Assembly: GCA_012329085.1 (NCBI GenBank)
Contig: JAAXQB010000283.1
Coordinates: forward strand, 1 to 5,659
Direction of reading: 5' to 3'
Length of the DNA: 5,659 bases
DNA from: Methanosarcinales archaeon
GTDB lineage: Archaea > Halobacteriota > Methanosarcinia > Methanosarcinales > Methanosarcinaceae
Shown: positions 1 through 5,632 of the stretch, in pieces
Numbering within the stretch: position 1 is the first letter of the stretch
Layout of the letters: each line of letters opens with the position of its first letter
The notes under the pieces: model-generated
The model's database searches: none
What the model saw: only the letters and a program-made list of their open reading frames with translations
Told to the model about the DNA's origin: nothing
Translations under genes and position numbers: made by a program

Positions 1-135
1 CCCTTAACGCAGCCAATATTGATAATTATTTCAATGCTCACGATTGAAATATCTCATACAGCATTCATTATAATATTTTATAACAGATTATTAAGCCATA
101 TCATTGATTATAATCATTATATTCATTGGATATAA
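1..135 (+). CDS. Possible C-terminal fragment of an unknown gene (cut by window edge)
   Basis: Reading frame 1 is open from the first base through 44 codons to TAA at 133-135, which is long for such AT-rich DNA. The translation is rich in Ile, Leu, Tyr and His, with a hydrophobic run around residues 6-12 and another near 21-27. It could be the tail of a membrane protein entering from the left. I recognise no family, and biased base composition alone can produce such a peptide. An inverted repeat (28-50) and the start of a dyad array (from 103) lie inside it, which argues against coding. Chance is at least as likely as a gene end. Confidence 0.15.
   Translation, partial: PLTQPILIIISMLTIEISHTAFIIIFYNRLLSHIIDYNHYIHWI
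28..50. repeat. Perfect 8-bp inverted repeat with 7-nt spacer
   Basis: ATTTCAAT (28-35) and ATTGAAAT (43-50) are exact reverse complements around a 7-nt spacer. It could be a hairpin or a protein-binding dyad. No T-run follows, so it is not an obvious terminator. The ATTGAAA ending resembles that of many archaeal CRISPR repeats, but no second copy is present in the window. Confidence 0.5.
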
Positions 136-166
136 TAACCATTAATTATTGGATATAATAACCATT
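103..166. repeat. Array of three related dyads spaced 22-23 bp apart
   Basis: ATTGGATATAATAACCATT occurs exactly twice, at 125-143 and 148-166, a period of 23 bp. A related shorter unit, ATTGATTATAATCATT, lies at 103-118, 22 bp before the first. Each unit is a dyad: TGATTATAATCA (105-116) is a perfect palindrome, and the 19-bp units have ATTGG and CCATT as imperfect mirror arms. A spacing of about two helical turns puts the units on the same face of the DNA. This would suit cooperative protein binding, such as an operator or origin-type iterons. The role is inferred; only the repetition and symmetry are seen. Confidence 0.6.
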
Positions 167-199
167 GATTATTAAATTATTAATACAACTTATTATTAT

Positions 200-425
200 A
201 TAAACCTTTCTAAATTTTTTGAATATGTTTCATTTAAGTAGCAGAAGACTTATTTAAAAAATAATTTCCAGATATTGTATGAAAATCTTAATTTTAAATT
301 TATAACTATATCTTTAAAATAAAAACTATTTATGATTTTAAATTTAAATATTAATAAAAAAAATTAATTTATTTTTACTATGAATATATAGTTTATAAAA
401 ATTATATATTAAAATAAGATAATGT
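200..425. other. AT-rich intergenic stretch without recognisable gene
   Basis: This is very low G+C DNA with runs of A and T and short palindromes such as AATTTAAATT-like words. An A8 run at 356-363 reads as T8 on the minus strand and could end minus-strand transcription. I see no tRNA, rRNA or box C/D motif and no convincing coding frame on either strand. Confidence 0.4.
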
Positions 426-440
426 TCATTCGTTCGAATA

Positions 441-505
441 ATGCCCATTCTCTTTGAGAATGTGCTGTTTGAATGTGCTTTATGAATATGATTTCCAAAC
501 GAGTT
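441..505 (-). repeat. Degenerate 13-bp repeat array, inverted relative to the array at the right end
   Basis: Units at 454-466 (TTGAGAATGTGCT), 467-479 (GTTTGAATGTGCT) and 480-492 (TTATGAATATGAT) follow each other with a 13-bp period. They match the reverse complement (TTCCGAATGTGCT) of the perfect repeat at 5581-5632. A fourth, poorer unit may occupy 493-505. Read on the minus strand, the last clear unit is followed by GAATGGGC, as in the right-hand array. This is therefore a decayed or diverged member of the same family in opposite orientation. Function is unknown. Confidence 0.65.
446..462. repeat. Hairpin capping the left 13-bp array
   Basis: CATTCTC (446-452) and GAGAATG (456-462) pair perfectly around a 3-nt TTT loop. 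The right-hand array has the corresponding hairpin CATTCG-GAA-CGAATG. The outer CATTC/GAATG pairs are shared and the inner pairs differ but still pair. Confidence 0.6.
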
Positions 506-561
506 CTCAAAGAAAATAAGTGTTAAGTATATAACTTTATAAATCATATACTCAAAGAAAA
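506..561. promoter_or_regulatory. Promoter region of mobB-moaE: TATA box flanked by direct repeats
   Basis: CTTTATAAAT at 535-544 is a good archaeal TATA box. It predicts a transcript start near 565-570 and a leader of about 70 nt before the ATG at 638. The 11-mer CTCAAAGAAAA occurs on both sides, at 506-516 and 551-561. An inverted copy of its CTCAAAGA core lies at 451-458. The downstream copy would lie between the TATA box and the start of transcription, a position typical of repressor sites in archaea. Regulation by these repeats is inference. A second A/T stretch, AAATATAAA (614-622), is too close to the ATG to be the usual TATA box for a start at or before it. Confidence 0.45.
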
Positions 562-637
562 ATCTAATTTTTTGCAAATTTTTCAAGCTAAACACACAAA
601 AAAATCAAAAATCAAATATAAATTAGTATAGTAAATC

Positions 638-1468
638 ATGAAAGTAATATCAATCATAGGCTACAAAGACACAGGAAAAACAACACTTGTAATCAATCTT
701 ATAAAAGAATTGTCTAAAATTGGGTCAGTTGGCATAATAAAAAATATGGTCCATCAGAGTTTTAATCAAGAATCCACAGACACAAGTAGATGTTTCAATG
801 CGGGTGCAAAAATTTCAATTGGTGTCACAAAAAATGAATATATTATGATTGAAGACAATCCTTCGATTGAAAAAGCATTAGATTCACTTAATGGCAATGA
901 TATAGATTTTGCAATTATTGAAGGAAACAAAAAAGGAAACCATTCAAAAATTGTTATTGGAGAAGTCGAGGAAGAATTATCAAATGTTATTGCAAAAGTG
1001 CCAAAATTATCAAATTGTGATATAAAAAAACTTGTAGAAATAATAATTAAATTGCCAGATATTGTCACATTAGAATCTTTAATAAACAAAATCAAAAAAA
1101 ATATAGGAATAAAAAAAGCAGGTGCGATTGGAACCTTTACAGGAATTGTCCGAGGACAAACAGGGGGCGTTGAAACAACAGAACTTGAATTTGAAGAATA
1201 TGAACAATTTGCAAAAAAAATTATGGATAAAATATCAAATGAATTAAAAGAAAAGGAAGGTATAATAGATGTTTTAATTCATCATAATATAGGCGTAATA
1301 AAACCATCTGAAGATATTGTATATATTGTTGTTGCTGCATCGCATAGGGAACAATTATTTTCAGCATTAAGAGATGCGATTGAACGATTGAAACTTGAAG
1401 TTCCAATATGGAAAAAAGAATTTACAGAAAATGGCGAATATTGGGTTAAAGGAATTAAAGAGAGTTAA
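638..1468 (+). CDS. moaE: MobB-MoaE fusion: pterin-cofactor GTP-binding protein joined to molybdopterin synthase large subunit
   Basis: This is a two-domain cytoplasmic protein of 276 aa for molybdenum/tungsten cofactor synthesis. Residues 1 to about 110 are a MobB-type P-loop NTPase with Walker A GYKDTGKTT (8-16). MobB binds GTP and assists attachment of the guanine nucleotide to the cofactor. After a linker of about 40 residues, roughly 155-276 form MoaE, which with MoaD thiocarboxylate puts the dithiolene sulfurs onto precursor Z. Diagnostic MoaE stretches are GTFTGIVRG (165-173), ASHREQLF (234-241) and LKLEVPIWKKE (251-261). In the last, Lys252 and Lys259 have the same 7-residue spacing as the E. 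coli active-site pair Lys119/Lys126. MobB-MoaE fusions are known in archaea. The start is the only in-frame ATG at the domain boundary, and no Shine-Dalgarno site precedes it. No moaD or moeB is in the window. It probably has its own promoter near 536. Confidence 0.93.
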   Translation: MKVISIIGYKDTGKTTLVINLIKELSKIGSVGIIKNMVHQSFNQESTDTSRCFNAGAKISIGVTKNEYIMIEDNPSIEKALDSLNGNDIDFAIIEGNKKGNHSKIVIGEVEEELSNVIAKVPKLSNCDIKKLVEIIIKLPDIVTLESLINKIKKNIGIKKAGAIGTFTGIVRGQTGGVETTELEFEEYEQFAKKIMDKISNELKEKEGIIDVLIHHNIGVIKPSEDIVYIVVAASHREQLFSALRDAIERLKLEVPIWKKEFTENGEYWVKGIKES

Positions 1469-1479
1469 AATAATAGACA

Positions 1480-1488
1480 TTTATAAAT
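1480..1488 (+). promoter_or_regulatory. Archaeal TATA box of the purS-purQ-deaminase unit
   Basis: TTTATAAAT begins 11 nt after the mobB-moaE stop codon. The usual distance from TATA box to transcript start places initiation near 1508-1512. That lies downstream of the ATG at 1492 and upstream of the ATG at 1540, which supports the later purS start. There is no terminator-like T-run between the two genes, so read-through from upstream is also possible. Confidence 0.5.
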
Positions 1489-1539
1489 CATGTGTGCGTA
1501 AAAGATAAAGTAAGTAAAGTAATATGTGGGAAAAAAATC

Positions 1540-1821
1540 ATGAAAATGGAAAAACAATTTAGTATAGAAATAATAGTTGAACTTAAAGCAGGAATGTTAG
1601 ATCCCGAGGGTATAACAATAAAAAAATCACTTAAACATCTTGGAATTGAAACAGAAAGCGTAAAAACTTCAAAAAGATATATCATAGATGTTAAAGCAAA
1701 TTCAGAAGATAATGCAATTAAAAAAGCAGATGAAATGTGTCAAAAAATTATTGCAAATCCACTTATTCATGATTATAGTATTAAATTGAGTGACATCAAA
1801 ATTCCGTTGGAGACTTCATAA
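1540..1821 (+). CDS. purS: PurS, small subunit of phosphoribosylformylglycinamidine (FGAM) synthetase
   Basis: PurS bridges PurQ and PurL in the three-part FGAM synthetase of archaea and Gram-positive bacteria, which converts FGAR, glutamine and ATP to FGAM in purine synthesis. The 93-aa product has the family's hallmark stretch KAGMLDPEG (16-24), then KKSLKHLG (28-35), and the C-terminal ANPLIHDY (72-79). An upstream in-frame ATG at 1492 would add 16 residues that look nothing like the family. A TATA box at 1480-1488 would probably start the transcript after that ATG. The start at 1540 is therefore preferred; ATG 1546 is also possible. Only a weak G-rich stretch (1526-1530) precedes it. purQ follows after 1 nt, so the two are surely co-transcribed. 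Confidence 0.92.
   Translation: MKMEKQFSIEIIVELKAGMLDPEGITIKKSLKHLGIETESVKTSKRYIIDVKANSEDNAIKKADEMCQKIIANPLIHDYSIKLSDIKIPLETS
1809..1812 (+). promoter_or_regulatory. Ribosome binding site for purQ
   Basis: GGAG lies 10 nt upstream of ATG 1823, inside the last codons of purS. It supports starting purQ at 1823 rather than at the in-frame ATG at 1790, which would overlap purS and add 11 unrelated residues. It is the only clear Shine-Dalgarno-like site in the window. Confidence 0.5.
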
Positions 1822-1822
1822 T

Positions 1823-2515
1823 ATGAAAATTGCAATCATTCAATTTGGAGGTAGTAATTGCGATTTGGATGTTTTACACATTTTAGAAGATATAATAAAA
1901 GTAGATGTTAGACTTGTGTGGTTTAAAGATGAACTTAAAGGATATGATGCCGCCATAATTCCGGGCGGTTTTTCATATGGTGACTATCTAAGAGCAGGAG
2001 CAATTGCTGCAAGAACACCGATTATGAATTCAATTAAAAAAATGGAAGAAGAGGGAAAACTTATTATGGGAATTTGTAATGGATTTCAAATACTTACTGA
2101 ATCTGGAATATTGGATGGTGCACTTACCACAAATGAATATCCAAAATTTAGATGCCATAATACTTTACTTAGAGTGGAAAATAATGAAATACCATTCTTA
2201 AATAAGTTTAAAAAAGGCGAAATTGTTAACATTCCAATTGCACACGCGGAAGGTAATTTTTATGCCGATGATGCAACACTCTCAAAATTGAATGAAAATT
2301 CTCAAATAGCATTTAGATATTCAGAAAAGGATGGAACTATATCAAAAAAATCAAATCCAAATGGTTCAAAAGAAAATATTGCAGGAATTGTAAATACAAA
2401 AAAGACTGTGATTGGACTTATGCCACATCCTGAACGAGCATCTGAATCCATTCTTGGTTCAAAGGATGGGCTTAAAATATTTGAATCAATGGTTGAATAT
2501 ATTTCTAATTCTTAA
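1823..2515 (+). CDS. purQ: PurQ, glutamine amidotransferase subunit of FGAM synthetase
   Basis: PurQ hydrolyses glutamine and passes the ammonia to PurL for FGAM formation. The 230-aa product is a full-length class I (triad) glutaminase. It begins MKIAIIQFGGSNCDLD, as PurQ proteins do, with PGGFSYGDYLRAGAIAA at 47-63. The nucleophile Cys85 lies in GICNGFQ, and His202/Glu204 in PHPE complete the triad. No key residue is missing. The start is set by homology and by GGAG at 1809-1812; purS ends one base before it. The synthetase subunit PurL, often adjacent, is absent here: the next gene is a deaminase, 3 nt downstream. PurL must be encoded elsewhere for this pair to work. Confidence 0.95.
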   Translation: MKIAIIQFGGSNCDLDVLHILEDIIKVDVRLVWFKDELKGYDAAIIPGGFSYGDYLRAGAIAARTPIMNSIKKMEEEGKLIMGICNGFQILTESGILDGALTTNEYPKFRCHNTLLRVENNEIPFLNKFKKGEIVNIPIAHAEGNFYADDATLSKLNENSQIAFRYSEKDGTISKKSNPNGSKENIAGIVNTKKTVIGLMPHPERASESILGSKDGLKIFESMVEYISNS

Positions 2516-2518
2516 AAT

Positions 2519-3805
2519 ATGCCAGATATTATTATAAAAAATGGGTATATTTTAAATGATACCAAACAAAAAGATATTGTAATAGAAAATGGAATTATTT
2601 CTGAAATAGTAGACAAATCCTTAAAATCGGCAGATACCGTCATAGATGCAAAAGGATGTCGTATATTACCAGGACTTGTTAATACGCATACGCATGCTGC
2701 AATGTCGTTATTTAGGGGATATGCAGATGATTTACATTTAAAAGAATGGCTTGAAAATTATATGTGGCCAATAGAATCACACCTTACCGAAAAGGATGTG
2801 TATGCTGGTACCAATCTTGCAATACTTGAAATGATAAAAACAGGAACAACTTGTTTTTCGGATATGTATTTTAATATGGATAGTACTGCAAAAGCTGTGG
2901 AAGAATCAGGAATTAGAGCTGCACTTTCTTATGGTATGATTGAGCTATGGGATAAATCCAAAGGAGATTCTGAACTTAAATCAGGTACGCAATTTATAAA
3001 TAAATGGGATGGTAAAGCTAATGGTAGAATTACTTGTTTTTATGGCCCCCATGCACCAAATACTTGTTCTAAAGAATTTTTAAGTAAAGTTAAAGATGAG
3101 GCAATTAAAAACGATAAAGGAATTCACATTCATGTTCTTGAAACCGAATCCGAATTAAATCAAATGAAAGAAATGCATGGTAAATGTTCTATTAACATGT
3201 TAGATGAAATAGGATTTTTTGAGCCAACCGTTATAGCTGCACATTGTGTATGGATTTCAGATGGGGATATAAAGATTTTAAAACAAAATGAAGTGACTGT
3301 ATCGCATAATCCAATAAGTAATATGAAACTTGCTTCTGGAATTTCACCTATACCAAAGCTTCTTGAAAATGGTGTGAATGTTTCAATTGGGACTGATGGA
3401 TGTGCTTCAAATAATAATTTAAATATGTTTGAAGAAATGAAATTTGCGGCATTATTGCATAAAGTAAATTCTATGAATTCTACTGTATTGCCTGCAAAAA
3501 CTGTTTTTGATATGGCAACAATAAATGGTGCTAATGCATTGAGTGTAAATAGTGGAAAAATAAAAATTGGGGCAAATGCTGATATTATTCTTATTGATAT
3601 GAAAAAACCAAATCTTACGCCAATGTATGATATATATTCTCATGCTGTATATTCTGCGAATGGGTCAGAAGTTAAAACTACGATTGTGGATGGGAAAGTT
3701 TTGATGGATGATTATAAAGTTTTGTGTATGGATGAATATAGTGTAATGGAAGATGCGATAAAAGTTTCTGAACGACTTGTTTCGAGTGTGAGTGTAGAAA
3801 AGTAA
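2519..3805 (+). CDS. dadD: 5'-deoxyadenosine / S-adenosylhomocysteine / methylthioadenosine deaminase (amidohydrolase)
   Basis: This is a metal-dependent amidohydrolase of 428 aa, usual for the family. It deaminates adenosine-type by-products of S-adenosylmethionine use (SAH, MTA, 5'-deoxyadenosine) to inosine forms. Residues seen are His57 and His59 in NTHTHAAMSLFRG, Glu86 in WPIESHL, His178 in YGPHAP, His205 and Glu208 in HIHVLETE, His242 in AAHCVW, and Asp293 and Ser297 in GTDGCASNNN. Intervals 59-86, 178-205, 242-293 and 293-297 agree with those I recall for the Thermotoga TM0936 SAH/MTA deaminase. The exact substrate cannot be read from sequence. In methanogens, which lack SAH nucleosidase, the homologue DadD (Methanocaldococcus) is described as acting broadly with preference for 5'-deoxyadenosine. 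The ATG lies 3 nt after purQ without a Shine-Dalgarno site, suggesting coupled translation. A guanine or cytosine deaminase is unlikely. Confidence 0.87.
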   Translation: MPDIIIKNGYILNDTKQKDIVIENGIISEIVDKSLKSADTVIDAKGCRILPGLVNTHTHAAMSLFRGYADDLHLKEWLENYMWPIESHLTEKDVYAGTNLAILEMIKTGTTCFSDMYFNMDSTAKAVEESGIRAALSYGMIELWDKSKGDSELKSGTQFINKWDGKANGRITCFYGPHAPNTCSKEFLSKVKDEAIKNDKGIHIHVLETESELNQMKEMHGKCSINMLDEIGFFEPTVIAAHCVWISDGDIKILKQNEVTVSHNPISNMKLASGISPIPKLLENGVNVSIGTDGCASNNNLNMFEEMKFAALLHKVNSMNSTVLPAKTVFDMATINGANALSVNSGKIKIGANADIILIDMKKPNLTPMYDIYSHAVYSANGSEVKTTIVDGKVLMDDYKVLCMDEYSVMEDAIKVSERLVSSVSVEK

Positions 3806-3820
3806 ATTTAAAGACGCAAT

Positions 3821-3862
3821 ATTTATATAGAGTTGTGGTGTAATTATATGTGGTAGATAACC
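3821..3862 (+). promoter_or_regulatory. tupA promoter: TATA box and a direct repeat in the leader
   Basis: ATTTATATA (3821-3829) is TATA-like and predicts a transcript start near 3850-3855, about 10 nt before the tupA ATG at 3863. TGTGGT occurs twice, at 3834-3839 and 3849-3854, 15 bp apart with TAATTATA between. This is between the TATA box and the coding region, where a repressor could act. No ModE-type site is evident. Operator function is inference. Confidence 0.4.
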
Positions 3863-4837
3863 ATGAATAAAAAAATAGCAATTTTAGTTACTTTAATTAT
3901 GCTACTTAGTGTAGCATCGCTTGGATGTATAGAAGAACAAGAAGAGGTAATTCCAGAACCACATGTTCCAGAAGAACCTCCAGAAGAACCAGTGGAAGAA
4001 CCAGAAATAGAAATTTTAAGATTAGCAACAACAACAAGTTTATATGATACGGGATTACTTGGGTCTCTTGAACCAGTGTTTGAAGAAAGATACAATGCAG
4101 ATTTACATATAATTTCTGCAGGAACTGGCAGAGCCATTCGTCATGGAAGGGATGGAGATGTGGATGTGTTACTTGTTCATGCAAGAGCAAGAGAGGATGC
4201 ATTTGTTGAAGCAGGATATGGAGTGAATAGGAGATGTATTGCATATAATTTTTTCCTTATTATAGGACCTGAAGCAGATCCTGCAGGAATTAAAGGTATG
4301 GCACCATCTGAAGCATTTTTAAAATTGATGGAAGAAGGCATGAATCGCCCTGATGAAGTTAGATTTGTATCAAGAGGAGACGATTCTGGAACACATTTTA
4401 GAGAAATTGGAATTTGGGAGGTGGCTGAAAAAAATTACACGATTGATGTTAGAGGCTCAGGTGCTTGGTATGTAGAAGCAGGTGCTGGAATGGGTGCGAC
4501 ACTTAGAATGGCAAATGAAAAATCTGCCTACACACTTGTTGATATTGGAACATTCCTTGCATTTGCAGGAGAAATAGATCTTGTTCCTCTTGTTGAAGAA
4601 GGAGAAGGATTATTCAATCCATATGGTGTAATTGCAATAAGCCCAGCCGTTCATCCAGCCGTGAATTTTGACATGGCAAATAACTTTATAAATTTCCTTA
4701 AAGCTGAAGACATACAAATAATGATTGGAGAATTTGGATATGCGGAACATGGAAGGCCATTATTCTTCCCATTAGCTAGAGATTGTGAGAGAAAGGGATG
4801 TCCAACATGGGAATTATGCAAAACACCTGCATCTTAA
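3863..4837 (+). CDS. tupA: TupA-type tungstate-binding lipoprotein of an ABC importer
   Basis: This is an extracytoplasmic solute-binding protein of 324 aa that captures tungstate (possibly molybdate) and delivers it to TupB. It has a signal sequence with a basic N terminus, a hydrophobic core (5-20) and a lipobox ending at Cys22 (SLGC). A Pro/Glu-rich spacer (24-50, repeated EEP units) probably lifts the domain off the membrane. Mature-domain hallmarks are LATTTSLYDTGLL (54-66), SAGTGRA (85-91), YNFFLIIGPEADPAGIKG (128-145), SRGDDSGTH (170-178), WYVEAGAGMG (202-211) and YTLVDIGTF (223-231). The TTTS and SRGDDSGTH elements are characteristic of TupA. ModA and WtpA lack this arrangement. The C-terminal tail carries Cys308, Cys313 and Cys319, an unexplained cluster. 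G+C appears slightly higher than in upstream genes. tupB begins directly at the next base. Confidence 0.88.
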   Translation: MNKKIAILVTLIMLLSVASLGCIEEQEEVIPEPHVPEEPPEEPVEEPEIEILRLATTTSLYDTGLLGSLEPVFEERYNADLHIISAGTGRAIRHGRDGDVDVLLVHARAREDAFVEAGYGVNRRCIAYNFFLIIGPEADPAGIKGMAPSEAFLKLMEEGMNRPDEVRFVSRGDDSGTHFREIGIWEVAEKNYTIDVRGSGAWYVEAGAGMGATLRMANEKSAYTLVDIGTFLAFAGEIDLVPLVEEGEGLFNPYGVIAISPAVHPAVNFDMANNFINFLKAEDIQIMIGEFGYAEHGRPLFFPLARDCERKGCPTWELCKTPAS

Positions 4838-5518
4838 ATGAGTGAGATATTAGAGGCGTTTATAAAAGCCATAGAGCTTATAATCGCTCTCGACCCAGAT
4901 GTAATTGAGATATCAAAAAGAAGTATAATAATATCCATTCTTTCTACTTTTTTTGCAAGTTTGATATGTATTCCAATTGGGGGAATGATACATTTCCATG
5001 AATTCAAAGGTAAGAAACAATTAATTGGATTTATTCAAACGCTTTTTAGTTTACCTACAGTTGTTGTAGGACTTTTTGTTTTTTTGATGTTATCAAGAGC
5101 AGGACCATTTGGAATATTTGGTTTATTATTTACACCAGGTGGTATGGTAATTGGACAAGTAGTTTTAATATCCCCAATTATAATTGGTTTTACAATATCT
5201 TCATTGAGTGGAGTGAGTTCAGAAATAAAAGATACTGCCATTTCACTTGGTGCAACTAATTTTCAAGCAATATATATAATTGTAAAAGAAGCAAAATTTG
5301 CAATAATATCTACAGTTGTACTTGGATTTGGAAGGGCACTATCTGAAATTGGTCTTGCGATGATGGTGGGGGGAAATATTCGAGGATTTACAAGAGTGCT
5401 TACAACAGCCATTGCACTCGAAACTGCAAAAGGAGATGTTGTGCTTGCAATAGCATTAGGCATAATTCTTATGTTACTTTCATTTTCTATTAATTTAATT
5501 GTGAATCAAATGCAATAA
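4838..5518 (+). CDS. tupB: TupB-type tungstate ABC transporter permease
   Basis: This inner-membrane channel subunit has 226 aa, full length for TupB. About five hydrophobic segments are visible near 27-49, 62-86, 101-122, 153-176 and 200-223. LPTVVVGL (72-79) is the conserved permease stretch shared by tungstate and molybdate channels. The cytoplasmic coupling loop that docks on the ATPase is DTAISLGATNF (132-142), with its conserved Gly138, followed by GFGRALSEIGLAMMVGGNI (163-181). The ATG follows the tupA stop codon with no gap and no Shine-Dalgarno site, so translation is probably coupled. The ATPase partner TupC is not in the 141 bases that remain; a T-rich terminator-like stretch and repeats occupy that space. 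Tungstate rather than molybdate specificity is inferred from the TupA neighbour. Confidence 0.88.
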   Translation: MSEILEAFIKAIELIIALDPDVIEISKRSIIISILSTFFASLICIPIGGMIHFHEFKGKKQLIGFIQTLFSLPTVVVGLFVFLMLSRAGPFGIFGLLFTPGGMVIGQVVLISPIIIGFTISSLSGVSSEIKDTAISLGATNFQAIYIIVKEAKFAIISTVVLGFGRALSEIGLAMMVGGNIRGFTRVLTTAIALETAKGDVVLAIALGIILMLLSFSINLIVNQMQ

Positions 5519-5520
5519 TA

Positions 5521-5578
5521 AAATTAAGTTAAAATTTTAATTTGTGTAGTTTTCGGATTGATCTATTTTTACTTTTTT
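5521..5578 (+). terminator. Probable transcription terminator after tupB (T-rich)
   Basis: T5 (5566-5570) and T6 (5573-5578) on the coding strand fit the oligo-T signals that end archaeal transcripts. Upstream lies an AT inverted repeat, AAATTAA (5521-5527) and TTAATTT (5537-5543), overlapping the palindrome TTAAAATTTTAA (5529-5540). The T-runs are the stronger evidence. AT-rich DNA makes such runs common. Confidence 0.5.
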
Positions 5579-5580
5579 AT

Positions 5581-5632
5581 AGCACATTCGGAAAGCACAT
5601 TCGGAAAGCACATTCGGAAAGCACATTCGGAA
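5581..5632 (+). repeat. Four perfect tandem copies of a 13-bp repeat
   Basis: AGCACATTCGGAA is repeated exactly four times (5581-5593, 5594-5606, 5607-5619, 5620-5632). The unit is markedly richer in G+C than the DNA around it. It has no stop codon in any frame of either strand, so an open frame across it means little. Degenerate copies in opposite orientation lie at about 454-505. It may continue as part of a larger element past the window end. Confidence 0.95.

Noticed and set aside
1..180. CRISPR array
   Set aside because: Only one ATTGAAAT dyad is present and the 22-23 bp phased units leave no spacer-sized variable sequence between them.
344..595. 83-codon open frame on the minus strand
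   Set aside because: It crosses the degenerate 13-bp array. A similar peptide (HIRKAHSESTF-like) appears at the right end only because the 13-nt unit lacks stop codons in all frames. No ribosome site and no recognisable family; better seen as an intergenic repeat.
1..637. tRNA, rRNA or box C/D RNA in the large intergenic region
   Set aside because: No cloverleaf-like set of stems, TTCGAATC-type arm in context, or paired C/D boxes could be found. The TTCGAAT at 434-439 has no matching acceptor or anticodon stem around it.
766..1095. 109-codon open frame on the minus strand
   Set aside because: It lies wholly inside the well-supported mobB-moaE gene and resembles no family; a shadow frame.
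3844..4244. Two long minus-strand frames opposite the start of tupA
   Set aside because: They are low-complexity Leu/Ser/Gly-rich translations of the Pro/Glu-coding repeat of tupA on the other strand.
3863..5518. Molybdate (ModAB) or phosphate (PstSC) transporter
   Set aside because: The TTTS and SRGDDSGTH elements of the binding protein match TupA. PstC and PstA would be larger and paired, and ModA lacks these motifs.
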